Source of the DNA: Bordetella parapertussis
Lineage (GTDB): Bacteria > Pseudomonadota > Gammaproteobacteria > Burkholderiales > Burkholderiaceae_B
Reading direction: 5' to 3'
Length of the DNA: 34,119 nt
Assembly: GCA_945911685.1 (NCBI GenBank)
Contig: CAMEAW010000020.1
Span: forward strand, 1 to 34,119
The position numbers and the translations under genes are program-made. Of this stretch, positions 24,885-34,119 are shown piece by piece; the first letter of the stretch is position 1; every line of letters starts with the position of its first letter. The notes beneath the pieces were generated by a model. It did no database searches. It had not been told where the DNA came from and saw only the letters and a list, made by a program, of their open reading frames with translations.

Positions 24885-26197
24885 TTCAAGAGCCCTTTAA
24901 ACACATCAAAATAGGTCGGAAACGTTTTGCTGACACAGCCCGGGTCCATAATGCGCACATTTGCCTGCCCAAAGGCTGCAAGAGAAAAACACATCGCCAT
25001 GCGGTGATCGTCGTAGGTATCAATGGCGGCGTCGCGCCACTGACCCGCTTCGAGCGGTGTCACCCGCAACCAATCAGCACCGCTCTGGACTTGCGCCCCC
25101 AACTTTTGCAGTTCGGTTTGCATGGCGGCGATTCGATCTGTTTCTTTCACGCGCCAACTACCGATGTTGCGCAAGGTGCACGGGCCATCGGCAAACAAGG
25201 CCAACATCGCGGCCGTCATCGCCGCATCGGGAATCAAATTAAAGTCAGTGTCAAAGGCCTTGAGGCGCTCGCCTTTAGCTAAGTCGATACCCGACACCTC
25301 AATCGAGGCAGCCTCGCGCTTGACGCGCGCCCCCATGGCTTGCACCGTGTCGGCAAACGCCACGTCGCCCTGGATACTGCCTTGCCCCACGCCCAACACG
25401 CGCAACGGCCCGAGTCCCAAGGCCCCCATCGCCAAAAAATAAGAGGCGGACGAGGCATCGCCTTCAACAAAAATCTGACCAGGCGACTGATAGGCCGCCT
25501 GCACGGGCACAATAAACTGTTGCCAACCGACGCGCTCAACCGGTACGCCAAAACGTGCCATCAGGTTTAAGGTAATGTCGATGTAGGGCTTTGAAATCAA
25601 CTCGCCAAGCACCTCAATCACGAGTGGGCGCCCCGAACGCGCGACGGCCAAGGGTGCGGCCATCAACACCGATGTTAAAAACTGGCTCGACACCGACCCC
25701 TGCACACGCACGTGATCGCGCAGCGCGCTTGGCGGGGCGATCTTAAGCGGTGGATAACCCTCTTGACCCGCGTAGGTAATGTTTGCACCCCAGTCGCGCA
25801 AGCCATCGACTAAATCCCCAATGGGCCGCTCGTGCATGCGCGGCACGCCCGACAGGCCGTAATGCCCTCCCATCAGTGCCAGCACGGCTGTCAACGGACG
25901 AATCGCAGTACCCGCATTACCCATAAACAAATCAGCTTGCTCGACTGCAAACCGCGCGACACCTTGCACAGTGACTGAATCGGCCGCATGGCGCGTGACC
26001 TGCACACCGAGCTGCTGCAACGCGTTGAGCATCACCGTTGTATCGTCTGACGCTAGCAAACCGTCGATACGCGTTGAACCCTGCGCCAAGGCCGCTAAAA
26101 GCAGTACGCGATTTGAAATACTTTTTGAGCCAGGCAGTGCAACATCGCCCCGCACGTGTTTAACAGACGGCAGATCAAGGTACGCAGCACCGCTCAC
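24881..26197 (-). CDS. aroA: 3-phosphoshikimate 1-carboxyvinyltransferase (EPSP synthase)
   Basis: A 438-aa enzyme of the shikimate pathway condensing PEP with shikimate 3-phosphate. Visible motifs are [18 protein letters not shown] (21-38), the PEP-site loop [13 protein letters not shown] (92-104), [14 protein letters not shown], and the C-terminal KETDRIAAM and [14 protein letters not shown]. The class I type loop with GNAGTA suggests sensitivity to glyphosate-like inhibitors (inference). It starts with GTG at 26197, overlapping the tyrA stop by 4 nt, and overlaps cmk by 4 nt. Confidence 0.97.
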   Translation of the reverse strand: MSGAAYLDLPSVKHVRGDVALPGSKSISNRVLLLAALAQGSTRIDGLLASDDTTVMLNALQQLGVQVTRHAADSVTVQGVARFAVEQADLFMGNAGTAIRPLTAVLALMGGHYGLSGVPRMHERPIGDLVDGLRDWGANITYAGQEGYPPLKIAPPSALRDHVRVQGSVSSQFLTSVLMAAPLAVARSGRPLVIEVLGELISKPYIDITLNLMARFGVPVERVGWQQFIVPVQAAYQSPGQIFVEGDASSASYFLAMGALGLGPLRVLGVGQGSIQGDVAFADTVQAMGARVKREAASIEVSGIDLAKGERLKAFDTDFNLIPDAAMTAAMLALFADGPCTLRNIGSWRVKETDRIAAMQTELQKLGAQVQSGADWLRVTPLEAGQWRDAAIDTYDDHRMAMCFSLAAFGQANVRIMDPGCVSKTFPTYFDVFKGLLK

Positions 26198-27087
26198 GAT
26201 TGCTTGCCCACCCAGTCGCGGCGCGCTTGCGAAGCCACTTCTAACATATCTTGCAGGTAGGTGTAATCGCCTGCATTTAAAGCATGCTCGGCACGCTCAA
26301 GCACTTTTCGAAAGGTCGCGATCTCAGTTTGCATGGCTTGCCGATTTGCCTCAAAAATATCACGCCACATTTCGGGTGACCCTTGGGCCACGCGGGTGAA
26401 ATCTCGAAAGCCTGAGCCCGCAAGCGCATACTTCAGCGCGGCATCATCGCTTTGGGTCAGATGCTGCATATACAACGCCGCTACCCAATGTGGCAGGTGG
26501 CTAATCGCAGCCACCGCAGCATCGTGCTGGGCTGGGTCAAGCGTTACTAAATTTGCGCCACACGCTCGCCAGGCCGCCTGCACCCGCTCAATATCTTGTG
26601 GGTGATTTTCAACCAGCGGGGTGAGCACGACACGCTTACCTTGATACAAGCCAGCGATAGCCGCTTGAGGCCCGGTTTCGTGCGAGCCCGCCATCGGATG
26701 GCTGGGCACAAACTGGGCGATACATTCTTTCAGGCCCTCGCGTGCGGCCTCTATGACGTTTTGCTTAGTGCTACCGCCGTCGGTCACGACGGCGTTGGGA
26801 TTGAGCGTTGGCTTGAGCCCTGCAAAAATGCCAGAAAATGCCCCAACAGGGGCTGCGACAAAAATAAAATCTGCGCGCTGCGCGGCCTCTTCAAGGCTGA
26901 CCGCTTCATCAATCAAACCTAAGCGCACGGCCTCTTGCAAAGTTTGAGGTCTGCGCCCGGCACCCAATACGCGACCCACACAGCCCGCCTGACGCAAAGC
27001 GGCTGCAAACGAGCCACCGATTAAACCAACGCCAACGATTGCTAAGGTTGCAATATGAAAAGGCTCGACCTTTGCCACCGAGGTCAT
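26194..27087 (-). CDS. tyrA: Prephenate dehydrogenase (TyrA)
   Basis: A 297-aa NAD(P)-dependent enzyme for tyrosine synthesis. The Rossmann motif is [17 protein letters not shown] at 18-34. [12 protein letters not shown] (about 129-140) is the catalytic/substrate loop. No chorismate mutase domain is fused, unlike E. coli TyrA. That activity is in pheA here. Cofactor preference and prephenate versus arogenate use cannot be decided by eye. It overlaps hisC and aroA by 4 nt each. Confidence 0.94.
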   Translation of the reverse strand: MTSVAKVEPFHIATLAIVGVGLIGGSFAAALRQAGCVGRVLGAGRRPQTLQEAVRLGLIDEAVSLEEAAQRADFIFVAAPVGAFSGIFAGLKPTLNPNAVVTDGGSTKQNVIEAAREGLKECIAQFVPSHPMAGSHETGPQAAIAGLYQGKRVVLTPLVENHPQDIERVQAAWRACGANLVTLDPAQHDAAVAAISHLPHWVAALYMQHLTQSDDAALKYALAGSGFRDFTRVAQGSPEMWRDIFEANRQAMQTEIATFRKVLERAEHALNAGDYTYLQDMLEVASQARRDWVGKQS

Positions 27088-28214
27088 TTTGCGCCAGCCT
27101 GCACAATCGCCGTCAAGGCTTCGAGAAATTGTTGATTTTCATGGGGCAAACCAATCGACACACGCAACCACTCAGGCAAACCATCGCCCGCAACCGGGCG
27201 CACAATCACGCCGCGCTTGAGCAACTCAAGATTGACGCGAGGCGCATCGCCGACCTTCACCAAGACAAAATTGGCGTAGCTTGGGATAAAGGTTAAACCG
27301 AGTTCGGTGAAGCCCTGTTGTAATTGCGCCTTACCATCGCGATTCACGGCAAAACTTTTTGTTAAAAAGTCGGTGTCTTTCAACGCTGCAATCGCCGCAG
27401 CCTGGGCAAGCGAGTTGACGTTAAACGGTTGCCGCACACGATTCATCAAATCAGTCAGCGTGGGTTGCGCAATCGCATAGCCAACACGCAAACCGGCTAA
27501 GCCGTAGGCCTTAGAAAAGCTGCGCGACACCAACAAGTTGGCGTAACGCTTAACCAAGCCCACGCTATCGACGCGCTGCTCGGGTTCAAGAAACTCGTTA
27601 TAGGCCTCGTCAAGCACCACCGTCACGCGCGTACCGTGCCGTTGAGCAACGGCCTCAAGAAAGGCCTCAAGCTGTGCGTTAGGTAGATATGTGCCTGTCG
27701 GATTATTTGGATTGGCAATAAACACAATACGGGTTGTGTCATCAATCGCCTCAAGCATCGCAGGCAAGTCGTGGCCAAAATCTTTGGCTGGCACAACCAA
27801 ATGACGCGCGCCGCGAGCTTGGGTGGCCAAGCGATACACCACAAACGCGTGCTGGGCATACACCACTGAGCTGCCGGGTTCGAGCAAGGCCGAGGCCACG
27901 AGCTCAAGAATATCGTTTGAGCCATTACCCAGCGTGAGCCAGTTTTGCGGCACCGACCAGCGTGTGGACAAAGCTTGTTTCAAATCAAAACCAGCAGGAT
28001 CAGGATAACGTCCTAACTGCGCCGTGGCGGCGACGATGGCCAGCCGCGCCGATTCAGGCATCCCCAGTGGATTTTCATTTGAAGCCAGTTTAACGATCTG
28101 TTTTGGATCCAAACCAAATTCGCGCGCAAGCTCTTCAATCGGCTTACCAGCCTGATAAGGCGCGATCGCAGCTACGTGTGGGGGGGCAATCAATACCGAG
28201 TCTTTAGACGACAT
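27084..28214 (-). CDS. hisC: Histidinol-phosphate/aromatic aminotransferase
   Basis: A 376-aa class I/II PLP aminotransferase. KLASNENPLGMPESA, the central FIANPNNPTGTYL, and the PLP lysine in SFSKAYGLAGLRVGYAI are all present. The ATG at 28214 is used. A TTG eight codons upstream is possible, and neither has a good Shine-Dalgarno. Located between pheA and tyrA, this copy is likely the HisC2-type enzyme acting on imidazole-acetol phosphate and/or aromatic 2-oxo acids. That substrate range is inferred from context. A 103-nt gap to pheA contains a possible weak promoter (TTGAGT-N16-TAGTTA). Confidence 0.9.
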   Translation of the reverse strand: MSSKDSVLIAPPHVAAIAPYQAGKPIEELAREFGLDPKQIVKLASNENPLGMPESARLAIVAATAQLGRYPDPAGFDLKQALSTRWSVPQNWLTLGNGSNDILELVASALLEPGSSVVYAQHAFVVYRLATQARGARHLVVPAKDFGHDLPAMLEAIDDTTRIVFIANPNNPTGTYLPNAQLEAFLEAVAQRHGTRVTVVLDEAYNEFLEPEQRVDSVGLVKRYANLLVSRSFSKAYGLAGLRVGYAIAQPTLTDLMNRVRQPFNVNSLAQAAAIAALKDTDFLTKSFAVNRDGKAQLQQGFTELGLTFIPSYANFVLVKVGDAPRVNLELLKRGVIVRPVAGDGLPEWLRVSIGLPHENQQFLEALTAIVQAGAK

Positions 28215-28317
28215 AAAGGTGACACCGACAGTAATCAAAAAGTGAAAGACTTAACTACCCAAGCAATGTTAAAACTCAAACCAAATGCGTGCACAAAGTT
28301 GCGACATAGCGCACCGA

Positions 28318-29403
28318 TCATTGTGCAGGATAAGAGCCCAACAATTTATAAAAAGCACACTGCTCCTCGAGCATTGCGAGCGCTTTTTTCAATGGCGCGT
28401 CATCGCAATGCCCTTCGAGATCAACGTAGAAATAGTATTCCCACTGACCGGTACGCGCTGGGCGTGATTCAAAACGTGTCATCGAGACACCATTGGTAGA
28501 CAAAGGTGCCAGCATTTCATAAACCGCGCCTGCGCGATTTGCGACAGCAAGAATCAAACTCGTTTTATCGCGCCCACTGGGCAAGATGGCCAACTGACCA
28601 ATCGCCAAAAAGCGGGTGCGATTTTGCGAGTCGTCTTGAATACCCGCTGCTAAGACTTTTAGGCCCCAGGCCCGTGCAGCGATATCGCTTGCGATGGCTG
28701 CGATCGATGGATCGAGCGATGCCAAGCGCGCAGCCTCAGAGTTGCTTGCAACAGGTTCGCGTTTGATACCGGGATACTCACGGTTTAACCAGTTTTGGCA
28801 CTGTGCTAAAGCCTGAGGGTGCGCCATGATCTTGGTGATGCCTGTCATGTCGCCACTTTTTGTGAGCAAACAATGGCGAATCAACAACGAACGCTCGCCC
28901 AAGATGCGTAACGACGAACCCAACAATAAATCAAGCGTACGATTGACCGCACCCTCGGTTGAGTTTTCAACCGGCACCATACCAACCTGTGCCGCACCCG
29001 CCTCAACCGCACGAAACACCTCGTCAAACGAAGCGCAAGGCATGCCCGTGACCGAATGTCCGAAATGTTCAAAGGCGGCTTGTTCAGAAAATGAACCTGC
29101 AGGCCCTAAAAAGGCCACGGTCAACTCTTGTTCAAGACCACGACACGCGGAAATGATTTCTGTCCAGACCGAGGACACCGCCTGAGCAGGCAAAGGGCCT
29201 CGATTTAAAGTTTGTAGTTGTCGAATCACCTGCGCCTCGCGCTCGGGGCGCAGTACTGGGCCTTGCGCATTGAACGCGTGCTTGAGCTCACCGACCTCTT
29301 GAGCCGTGCGTGCGCGCTGATTCAATAAATCAAGAATCTCGGCATCGATCTGATCAATCCGCTGACGTAGCGGCAACAACTTTGCTTGAAATGACTCATC
29401 CAT
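28318..29403 (-). CDS. pheA: Bifunctional chorismate mutase / prephenate dehydratase
   Basis: A 361-aa P-protein. Residues 5-90 are an AroQ chorismate mutase ([20 protein letters not shown], then [11 protein letters not shown]). Prephenate dehydratase follows with [36 protein letters not shown] and the catalytic [11 protein letters not shown]-terminal ACT domain has the phenylalanine-binding motif [21 protein letters not shown] (split: [10 protein letters not shown], then [11 protein letters not shown]). Feedback inhibition by phenylalanine is expected. The ATG at 29403 overlaps the serC end by 8 nt. The longer frame uses a TTG. Confidence 0.96.
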   Translation of the reverse strand: MDESFQAKLLPLRQRIDQIDAEILDLLNQRARTAQEVGELKHAFNAQGPVLRPEREAQVIRQLQTLNRGPLPAQAVSSVWTEIISACRGLEQELTVAFLGPAGSFSEQAAFEHFGHSVTGMPCASFDEVFRAVEAGAAQVGMVPVENSTEGAVNRTLDLLLGSSLRILGERSLLIRHCLLTKSGDMTGITKIMAHPQALAQCQNWLNREYPGIKREPVASNSEAARLASLDPSIAAIASDIAARAWGLKVLAAGIQDDSQNRTRFLAIGQLAILPSGRDKTSLILAVANRAGAVYEMLAPLSTNGVSMTRFESRPARTGQWEYYFYVDLEGHCDDAPLKKALAMLEEQCAFYKLLGSYPAQ

Positions 29404-30526
29404 GCGCTTTCTCAAAGTCCTTTAAGTGTTCAATCAGTGCCCGCACACCTTCGAGCGGCATTGCGTTGTAGATTGAGGCACGCAAGCCGCCCACCGATTT
29501 GTGCCCTTTTAACTGCATCAGACCACGCGCTTGAGCGCCTTGCAAGAACTCTGTTTCAAGCGCGGTGTCTGGCAAATAAAATGGCGCGTTCATGCGCGAG
29601 CGAACCGAGCGATGTACTGGCAACCGATAAAAATCACTTTGCTCAAAAAAACCATACAAAGCTTGTGCTTTAGCAATGTTCAGTTGCTCAATTTTTTCAA
29701 GACCGCCCTGCTTTTTTAGCCATTTAAAAACTAAACCCCCCATATAAATCGCATACGTGGGGGGCGTATTGAACATCGACTGCTGCGCCGCAACATTGGT
29801 GTAATCAAATGCCGACGGGCATATCGGTAAGGCATACCCAATCAAATCACGTCGTACGATCACAATCGTCAGGCCGGCGGGGCCCGCATTTTTTTGCGCC
29901 CCTGCAAAGATCATGCCCGTTTGCTCAATCGGAAGCGGACGCGATAAAAAATGCGATGAGGCATCAACGACAAGAGGTACCTCGGGCGCCCCAAGGCTAG
30001 CCATTGAAGGCCACGCCATGGTTTCAACGCCACCAATGGTTTCATTACTGCACAGATGAAGGTAGGCCGCGTCTTTGCGCACTTGCCACGTATCGGTCGC
30101 AGGCACCCAAGTAAACGGCTGTTGCTGCACGCCGTCAATGAGCGCGGACGCAGCGCTACTGGCAGCGATATGCGCCTCGCCGTAGCGCTTGCATTCTTGA
30201 TGGGATTTGGCCGACCAAATACCTGTCAGTACGAAATCCGCTTTAGGCTGGGCCACGCGCCCAAGCAAATTCAAAGGGATAATCGCGTTTTCGGCCGTGG
30301 CCCCACCCTGCATAAACAAGATGGCGTAATCAGACGGTACGGCCAACAGCTCACGCAGATCAGCCTCTGCTTCGGTATAAATTTGGATGAACTCGCTGCC
30401 GCGATGGCTCATTTCCATCACAGACATGCCACTGCCGTGCCAATCAAGCATTTCAGCAGCCGCTTGCTGCAAGACCTCTTCGGGCATGACCGAAGGGCCT
30501 GCGGCAAAATTCCAGGGGCGCGCCAT
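29396..30526 (-). CDS. serC: Phosphoserine aminotransferase
   Basis: A 376-aa PLP enzyme of serine and pyridoxal phosphate synthesis. [19 protein letters not shown] is the canonical start, at the ATG at 30526. This ATG lies one base after the gyrA stop, so translation is coupled. EMSHRGSEF, the [15 protein letters not shown] loop and the PLP lysine in [14 protein letters not shown] are all present. It is second in the gyrA-serC-pheA-hisC-tyrA-aroA-cmk-rpsA supraoperon, an order also known from pseudomonads. Confidence 0.97.
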   Translation of the reverse strand: MARPWNFAAGPSVMPEEVLQQAAAEMLDWHGSGMSVMEMSHRGSEFIQIYTEAEADLRELLAVPSDYAILFMQGGATAENAIIPLNLLGRVAQPKADFVLTGIWSAKSHQECKRYGEAHIAASSAASALIDGVQQQPFTWVPATDTWQVRKDAAYLHLCSNETIGGVETMAWPSMASLGAPEVPLVVDASSHFLSRPLPIEQTGMIFAGAQKNAGPAGLTIVIVRRDLIGYALPICPSAFDYTNVAAQQSMFNTPPTYAIYMGGLVFKWLKKQGGLEKIEQLNIAKAQALYGFFEQSDFYRLPVHRSVRSRMNAPFYLPDTALETEFLQGAQARGLMQLKGHKSVGGLRASIYNAMPLEGVRALIEHLKDFEKAHG

Positions 30527-30527
30527 A

Positions 30528-33182
30528 TTAAGTGTCCGACCCAGCCTCATCAGGGGTGCCAGCTGCACTTGCGTCAGGTGCTACGCCGTCAACCAAAGGA
30601 TCATCACCCTCATCATCGACATCACTTTCAACCACGCGCCGTACGCCAGACAACATGCTGCCATCATCAACACTAATTAAAGTGACACCCTGGGTTGCGC
30701 GGCCCATCTCACGAATGCCCGCGACAGGTGTGCGTACCAACACGCCACCCGTTGTGATCAACATGATCTGGTCTGTGGCGTTGGCCAAGACTGCGCCCAC
30801 AACCTTGCCATTACGTGCCGACGTTGAAATCGCGATCATGCCCTTGGTGCCGCGGCCATGGCGGGTGTACTCGCCAATGGGGGTGCGCTTACCAAAGCCA
30901 TTTTGCGTAGCCGTCAAAACGGTTTGTGTTTCGTCGCCAGCAACCAACATAGCAATGACCGCCTGACCCTCTTCAAGCTGCATACCACGCACACCGCGGG
31001 CGTTGCGGCCCATCGGACGCACGTCGTTTTCGTCAAAGCGCACCGCCTTGCCCGAATCAGCGAACAGCATGACATCGTGCTTGCCGTCAGTGAGTTCAGC
31101 CCCAATCAAGAAGTCGCCTTCGTCCAAGTCAACGGCAATGATGCCAGCCTTACGTGGGTTAGAGAAGTCAGACAACAGGGTCTTTTTAACCGTGCCGCGA
31201 GAGGTGGCCATGAAGATCGTTTGATCGTCGCTAAACGCCTTGATTGGCAAGATGACTGTAATCTTTTCGCCGTCCACAAGCGGGAACATATTGACGATGG
31301 GACGCCCGCGCGACGTTGAAGTACCTTGTGGAACCTCCCAGACCTTGAGCCAATAGAGACGACCGCGGTCAGAGAAGCACAACAAGAAATCGTGCGTGTT
31401 GGCTGTGAAGAGTTGATCAATCCAATCGTTTTCTTTGGTGGCTGCCGCGCGCTTGCCACGACCACCGCGGCGTTGCGCGCGGTATTCAGACAAGGGCTGG
31501 CTTTTAATATAGCCACTGTTAGAGAGCGTCACCACCATATCCACAGGCGTGATCAAGTCTTCGGTGTCAAGATCGGTCGCGTTCATTTCAATATCTGAAC
31601 GACGCGCATCTTTGGCATTGATCGAGAACTCGGTCTTGATAGCCTGTAACTCTTCACTGATAATCACAGTGATCCGCTCAGGACGCGCCAAAATATCCAG
31701 CAAGTCAGAGATCGTATCCATCACGCCTTTGTACTCGCTGACGATCTTGTCTTGCTCAAGACCAGTCAAGCGTTGCAGACGCATATTCAAAATTTCTTGT
31801 GCTTGCGTCTCGCTTAAGCGGTATTGACCATTTTCTTGCAAGCCAAAGCTTTCGGGCAGATTATCTGGGCGATAGGCAGCACGACCGCCCACCGCTTCAG
31901 AGTCTGCACGCGATAACATTTCGCGCACCAAAGACGAATCCCAAGATTGATCCATCAAATCTTGACGCGCCACAGGTGGCGTTGGTGCAGCCTTAATAAT
32001 GCGAATGAACTCGTCAATGTTTGCGAGTGCCACAGCCAAGCCCTCGAGCACATGCCCACGCTCACGCGCTTTGCGCAACTGAAACACGGTTCGGCGTGTG
32101 ACGACTTCGCGACGGTGCGATAAGAAGTACTCGACCATCTGCTTTAAATTCAGCAGACGCGGCTGGCCGTCTACCAAGGCCACGAGATTCATACCAAAAG
32201 TATCTTGCAACTGGGTGTGCTTGTAGAGGTTGTTTAGTACAACCTCAGGGACTTCGCCACGCTTAAGCTCGATCACCAGACGCATACCGTCTTTATCGGA
32301 TTCGTCACGAATATCTGAGATGCCTTCGATTTTCTTTTCGTTGACGAGTTCGGCGATCCGTTCTTGCAAGGTCTTTTTGTTGACCTGGTAGGGCAAGGCA
32401 TCAACCACGATCGACTGACGATTGGTGGCAAAGTCTTCAAAGTGCGTTTTAGCGCGCATGATGACGCGCCCACGACCCGTGCGATACCCTTCGCGCACGC
32501 CGACGATGCCATAAATAATGCCGCCGGTTGGAAAATCAGGCGCTGGGATCAGTTCAATCAGTTCATCGATGGTGCATTCGGGGTTACGCAAACAATATAA
32601 GCAGCCGTCTACAACCTCAGCCAGATTATGGGGGGGAATATTGGTGGCCATACCCACCGCAATGCCCGAACTGCCGTTGACTAATAAGTTAGGTAAGCGC
32701 GAAGGCAAAAGCAGAGGCTCGTTTTCGCTACCATCATAGTTAGGGCCAAAATCTACCGTCTCTTGATCGATATCAGCTAAGAGCTCGTGCGCAATTTTTG
32801 ACAGGCGAATCTCGGTATACCGCATCGCAGCAGCGTTATCACCGTCGATCGAGCCAAAGTTACCCTGACCATCGACCAACATATAGCGCAGTGAAAAATC
32901 TTGCGCCATACGGACGATGGTGTCATAGACCGCCTGGTCGCCATGCGGATGGTATTTACCGATCACATCACCGACGATACGGGCCGACTTTTTGTAAGCA
33001 CGGTTCCAGTCGTTGTTGAGTTCGTGCATTGCAAACAAGACACGGCGGTGCACAGGCTTGAGACCATCCCGGACATCCGGGAGGGCGCGCCCCACGATCA
33101 CGCTCATTGCGTAATCGAGATAACTGCGGCGCATTTCTTCTTCCAGTGAGATCGGAAGCGTTTCCTTTGCGAAGGAATCCAT
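30528..33182 (-). CDS. gyrA: DNA gyrase subunit A
   Basis: An 884-aa type II topoisomerase subunit. The ATG at 33182 gives the family start ([20 protein letters not shown]). The longer frame opens with TTG. The catalytic tyrosine is Y122 in [10 protein letters not shown]. The GyrA-box QRRGGRG is in the C-terminal beta-pinwheel. The quinolone region reads [19 protein letters not shown], so position 83 is Gln rather than the Ser of E. coli, while D87 is conserved. The acidic tail is normal. It heads the supraoperon. A predicted -10 lies at 33257-33262. Confidence 0.99.
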   Translation of the reverse strand: MDSFAKETLPISLEEEMRRSYLDYAMSVIVGRALPDVRDGLKPVHRRVLFAMHELNNDWNRAYKKSARIVGDVIGKYHPHGDQAVYDTIVRMAQDFSLRYMLVDGQGNFGSIDGDNAAAMRYTEIRLSKIAHELLADIDQETVDFGPNYDGSENEPLLLPSRLPNLLVNGSSGIAVGMATNIPPHNLAEVVDGCLYCLRNPECTIDELIELIPAPDFPTGGIIYGIVGVREGYRTGRGRVIMRAKTHFEDFATNRQSIVVDALPYQVNKKTLQERIAELVNEKKIEGISDIRDESDKDGMRLVIELKRGEVPEVVLNNLYKHTQLQDTFGMNLVALVDGQPRLLNLKQMVEYFLSHRREVVTRRTVFQLRKARERGHVLEGLAVALANIDEFIRIIKAAPTPPVARQDLMDQSWDSSLVREMLSRADSEAVGGRAAYRPDNLPESFGLQENGQYRLSETQAQEILNMRLQRLTGLEQDKIVSEYKGVMDTISDLLDILARPERITVIISEELQAIKTEFSINAKDARRSDIEMNATDLDTEDLITPVDMVVTLSNSGYIKSQPLSEYRAQRRGGRGKRAAATKENDWIDQLFTANTHDFLLCFSDRGRLYWLKVWEVPQGTSTSRGRPIVNMFPLVDGEKITVILPIKAFSDDQTIFMATSRGTVKKTLLSDFSNPRKAGIIAVDLDEGDFLIGAELTDGKHDVMLFADSGKAVRFDENDVRPMGRNARGVRGMQLEEGQAVIAMLVAGDETQTVLTATQNGFGKRTPIGEYTRHGRGTKGMIAISTSARNGKVVGAVLANATDQIMLITTGGVLVRTPVAGIREMGRATQGVTLISVDDGSMLSGVRRVVESDVDDEGDDPLVDGVAPDASAAGTPDEAGSDT

Positions 33183-33643
33183 AAGCTGACGGTTGATAAA
33201 CAGGGAGGGCAAAACCCGAAATCGGGGCGGAAAGACAGGCTAAAGGTAAACCTTGGATTCTACACCGCCCGCCCCCTGTATGATCTGTTTGAGCCAATAG
33301 CGCCTTGAAACAGCGCCTCTGCACTGAGGCTGTCTTTTGAACCCGCTGATTTGGGTAACTAAAGACTACTTTTTTGACGAAAAAACCACGGTTGTTGCCA
33401 AAAACCAACAAGAAACCTCACGGAACCGTACAAATCCGACTATGAAAGCAGTTCGAATTCAAGAAGTCTCACAAAAGTTCAACAAATAGCTTAAGATTCG
33501 ACACAGCACAAAGAAGATTAGGCCAGTGGTGTTTTTTTGCAGGGCAAACATCGGCTGTACTGACCTAATATTTTGATGTATTTATTTGCGGCGGGGGTTC
33601 GCTGCGAGTCACTTATCCAGCTACAAGCTCATCGAGGAAAATT
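33183..33643. other. Divergent gyrA-ompA intergenic region
   Basis: This 461-nt stretch without a gene holds the gyrA leader and -10 (33257-33262). It has a hairpin GCCTC/GAGGC with an extended stem around 33309-33332, and a long A-rich section (about 33335-33530) unlike the flanking coding DNA. On the plus strand a possible ompA -10, TAATAT, lies near 33567-33572, and a leader hairpin GCGGCG/CGCTGC at 33588-33605. The only small frame seen (15 codons, from 33442) has no ribosome binding site. Confidence 0.5.
33257..33262 (-). promoter_or_regulatory. gyrA: Predicted -10 element (TAGAAT) for gyrA
   Basis: TAGAATC on the minus strand lies 75 nt before the gyrA start, preceded by a G-rich stretch and no clear -35. 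It is the same hexamer context as upstream of rplS and etfB. Supercoiling control of gyrA is known elsewhere but cannot be read here. Confidence 0.4.
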
Positions 33644-34119
33644 ATGAACAAGACCTCTAAAATCGCTCTGGCACTTGCCTTTGCAGCTATCACCGCCTCA
33701 GGCGTTGCTTCCGCACAAGCGGTTGACAACTGGCGTAATGGCAGTAACGAATTAACTTGGAAAAACGGCACCAACGAACTTTGCTGGCAGAATAACTTCT
33801 GGACCCCAGCAACTGCTTCAGTTGATTGCGGTAAGCCAAAAGCCAATCCAATGGCAGACAAAGTTTCGATCAAAGCCGAAGCCCTGTTTGACTTTGATAA
33901 GGCTATCGTTAAGCCAGAAGGCCGTAAACTGCTCGACCAAGTTGTCGCTCAGCAAAAAGCCATCAAGCTCGAAACCATCATTGCTATCGGTCACACTGAC
34001 TCGATCGGCTCAGATGCATACAACCAAGGCTTGTCAGAGCGCCGCGCCGCTGCTGTTAAAGCTTACTTGGTTACCCAAGGCATCGATGCAAACCGCATCA
34101 CTGCTTCTGGTAAAGGTAA
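33644..34119 (+). CDS. ompA: OmpA-family outer membrane protein, 3' end outside window
   Basis: The first 158 codons are present, and the frame is still open at the window edge. GAGGA precedes the ATG. Residues 1-26 are a Sec signal peptide ending in ASAQA. The mature N-terminus carries a short Trp-rich segment (DNWRNGSNELTW, KNGTNELCWQ) with two cysteines. From about residue 75 comes the OmpA C-terminal peptidoglycan-binding domain: ALFDFDKAIVKPEG, GHTDSIGSDAYNQGLSERRA with the Asp and Arg that bind diaminopimelate, and GIDANRITASGKG. There is no eight-stranded barrel of E. coli size, as in Bordetella OmpA. The octapeptide W(R/K)NG(S/T)NEL is duplicated. Confidence 0.95.
   Translation, partial: MNKTSKIALALAFAAITASGVASAQAVDNWRNGSNELTWKNGTNELCWQNNFWTPATASVDCGKPKANPMADKVSIKAEALFDFDKAIVKPEGRKLLDQVVAQQKAIKLETIIAIGHTDSIGSDAYNQGLSERRAAAVKAYLVTQGIDANRITASGKG

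Noticed and set aside
33442..33489. 15-codon frame in the gyrA-ompA gap
   Set aside because: No Shine-Dalgarno and too short to separate from chance.
33613..33873. 86-codon minus-strand frame over the ompA start
   Set aside because: It lies antisense to a clear OmpA signal peptide and N-terminus, with no ribosome binding site. It is a shadow frame.
1..34119. CRISPR arrays, tRNA genes, insertion sequences, phage genes
   Set aside because: No regularly spaced repeats, no cloverleaf-like tRNA sequences and no transposase or integrase motifs were seen on either strand.

Overview
The window is a chromosomal stretch from a betaproteobacterium, most likely an Alcaligenaceae-type member of the Burkholderiales (Bordetella/Achromobacter relatives). 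The evidence is a mostly housekeeping gene set in an order I associate with that family (ompA, gyrA-serC-pheA-hisC-tyrA-aroA-cmk-rpsA-ihfB-lapA-lapB-hldE-hldD, comEA, cysM, mltB, etfBA), a short OmpA with a Bordetella-like N-terminus, and a GyrA with Gln at position 83. I see no tRNA, rRNA, CRISPR array, insertion sequence, phage gene or attachment site. Species-level assignment is not possible from reading alone.

Layout. (1) 1-1880: the tail of an M48 peptidase coupled to rsgA, then a convergent CoA-type Nudix hydrolase. (2) 1988-7728: a six-gene plus-strand cassette with an amidohydrolase followed by a complete branched-chain-amino-acid-type ABC importer (binding protein, two permeases, two ATPases), mostly translationally coupled. 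(3) 7789-8568: rplS on its own, with a strong terminator and a structured leader. (4) 8569-10064: an EamA transporter, a short tandem-repeat cluster, and a previously untracked 59-codon gene for a small membrane protein on the minus strand. (5) 10065-16694: a ThDP-dependent enzyme, an acyl-CoA dehydrogenase, etfA/etfB and the lytic transglycosylase mltB. (6) 16699-33182, all minus strand: cysM, comEA, the LPS-core/heptose block (hldD, hldE kinase, lapB, lapA), ihfB, rpsA, and the aromatic amino-acid supraoperon from gyrA to cmk. (7) 33183-34119: an AT-rich non-coding region and the start of ompA.

The most interesting element is at 9511-9856. Two LexA (SOS) boxes of the CTGT-N8-ACAG type overlap by two bases and cover a predicted sigma70 promoter that points at the 59-aa protein. 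That protein has a hydrophilic N-terminus, a single C-terminal membrane helix and a well-placed Shine-Dalgarno. Paired overlapping boxes are typical of tightly controlled SOS genes such as colicin genes and E. coli lexA. I infer an SOS-induced membrane protein, perhaps a division inhibitor or TisB-like toxin. Its function is not established by the sequence.

The minus-strand supraoperon links DNA topology (gyrA), serine/PLP-dependent steps (serC, hisC), phenylalanine, tyrosine and chorismate synthesis (pheA, tyrA, aroA), nucleotide supply (cmk) and translation (rpsA). It runs with 4- to 8-base overlaps and several GTG starts, which suggests coupled expression. The catabolic block (acyl-CoA dehydrogenase plus ETF) and the importer cassette are the accessory metabolic parts.
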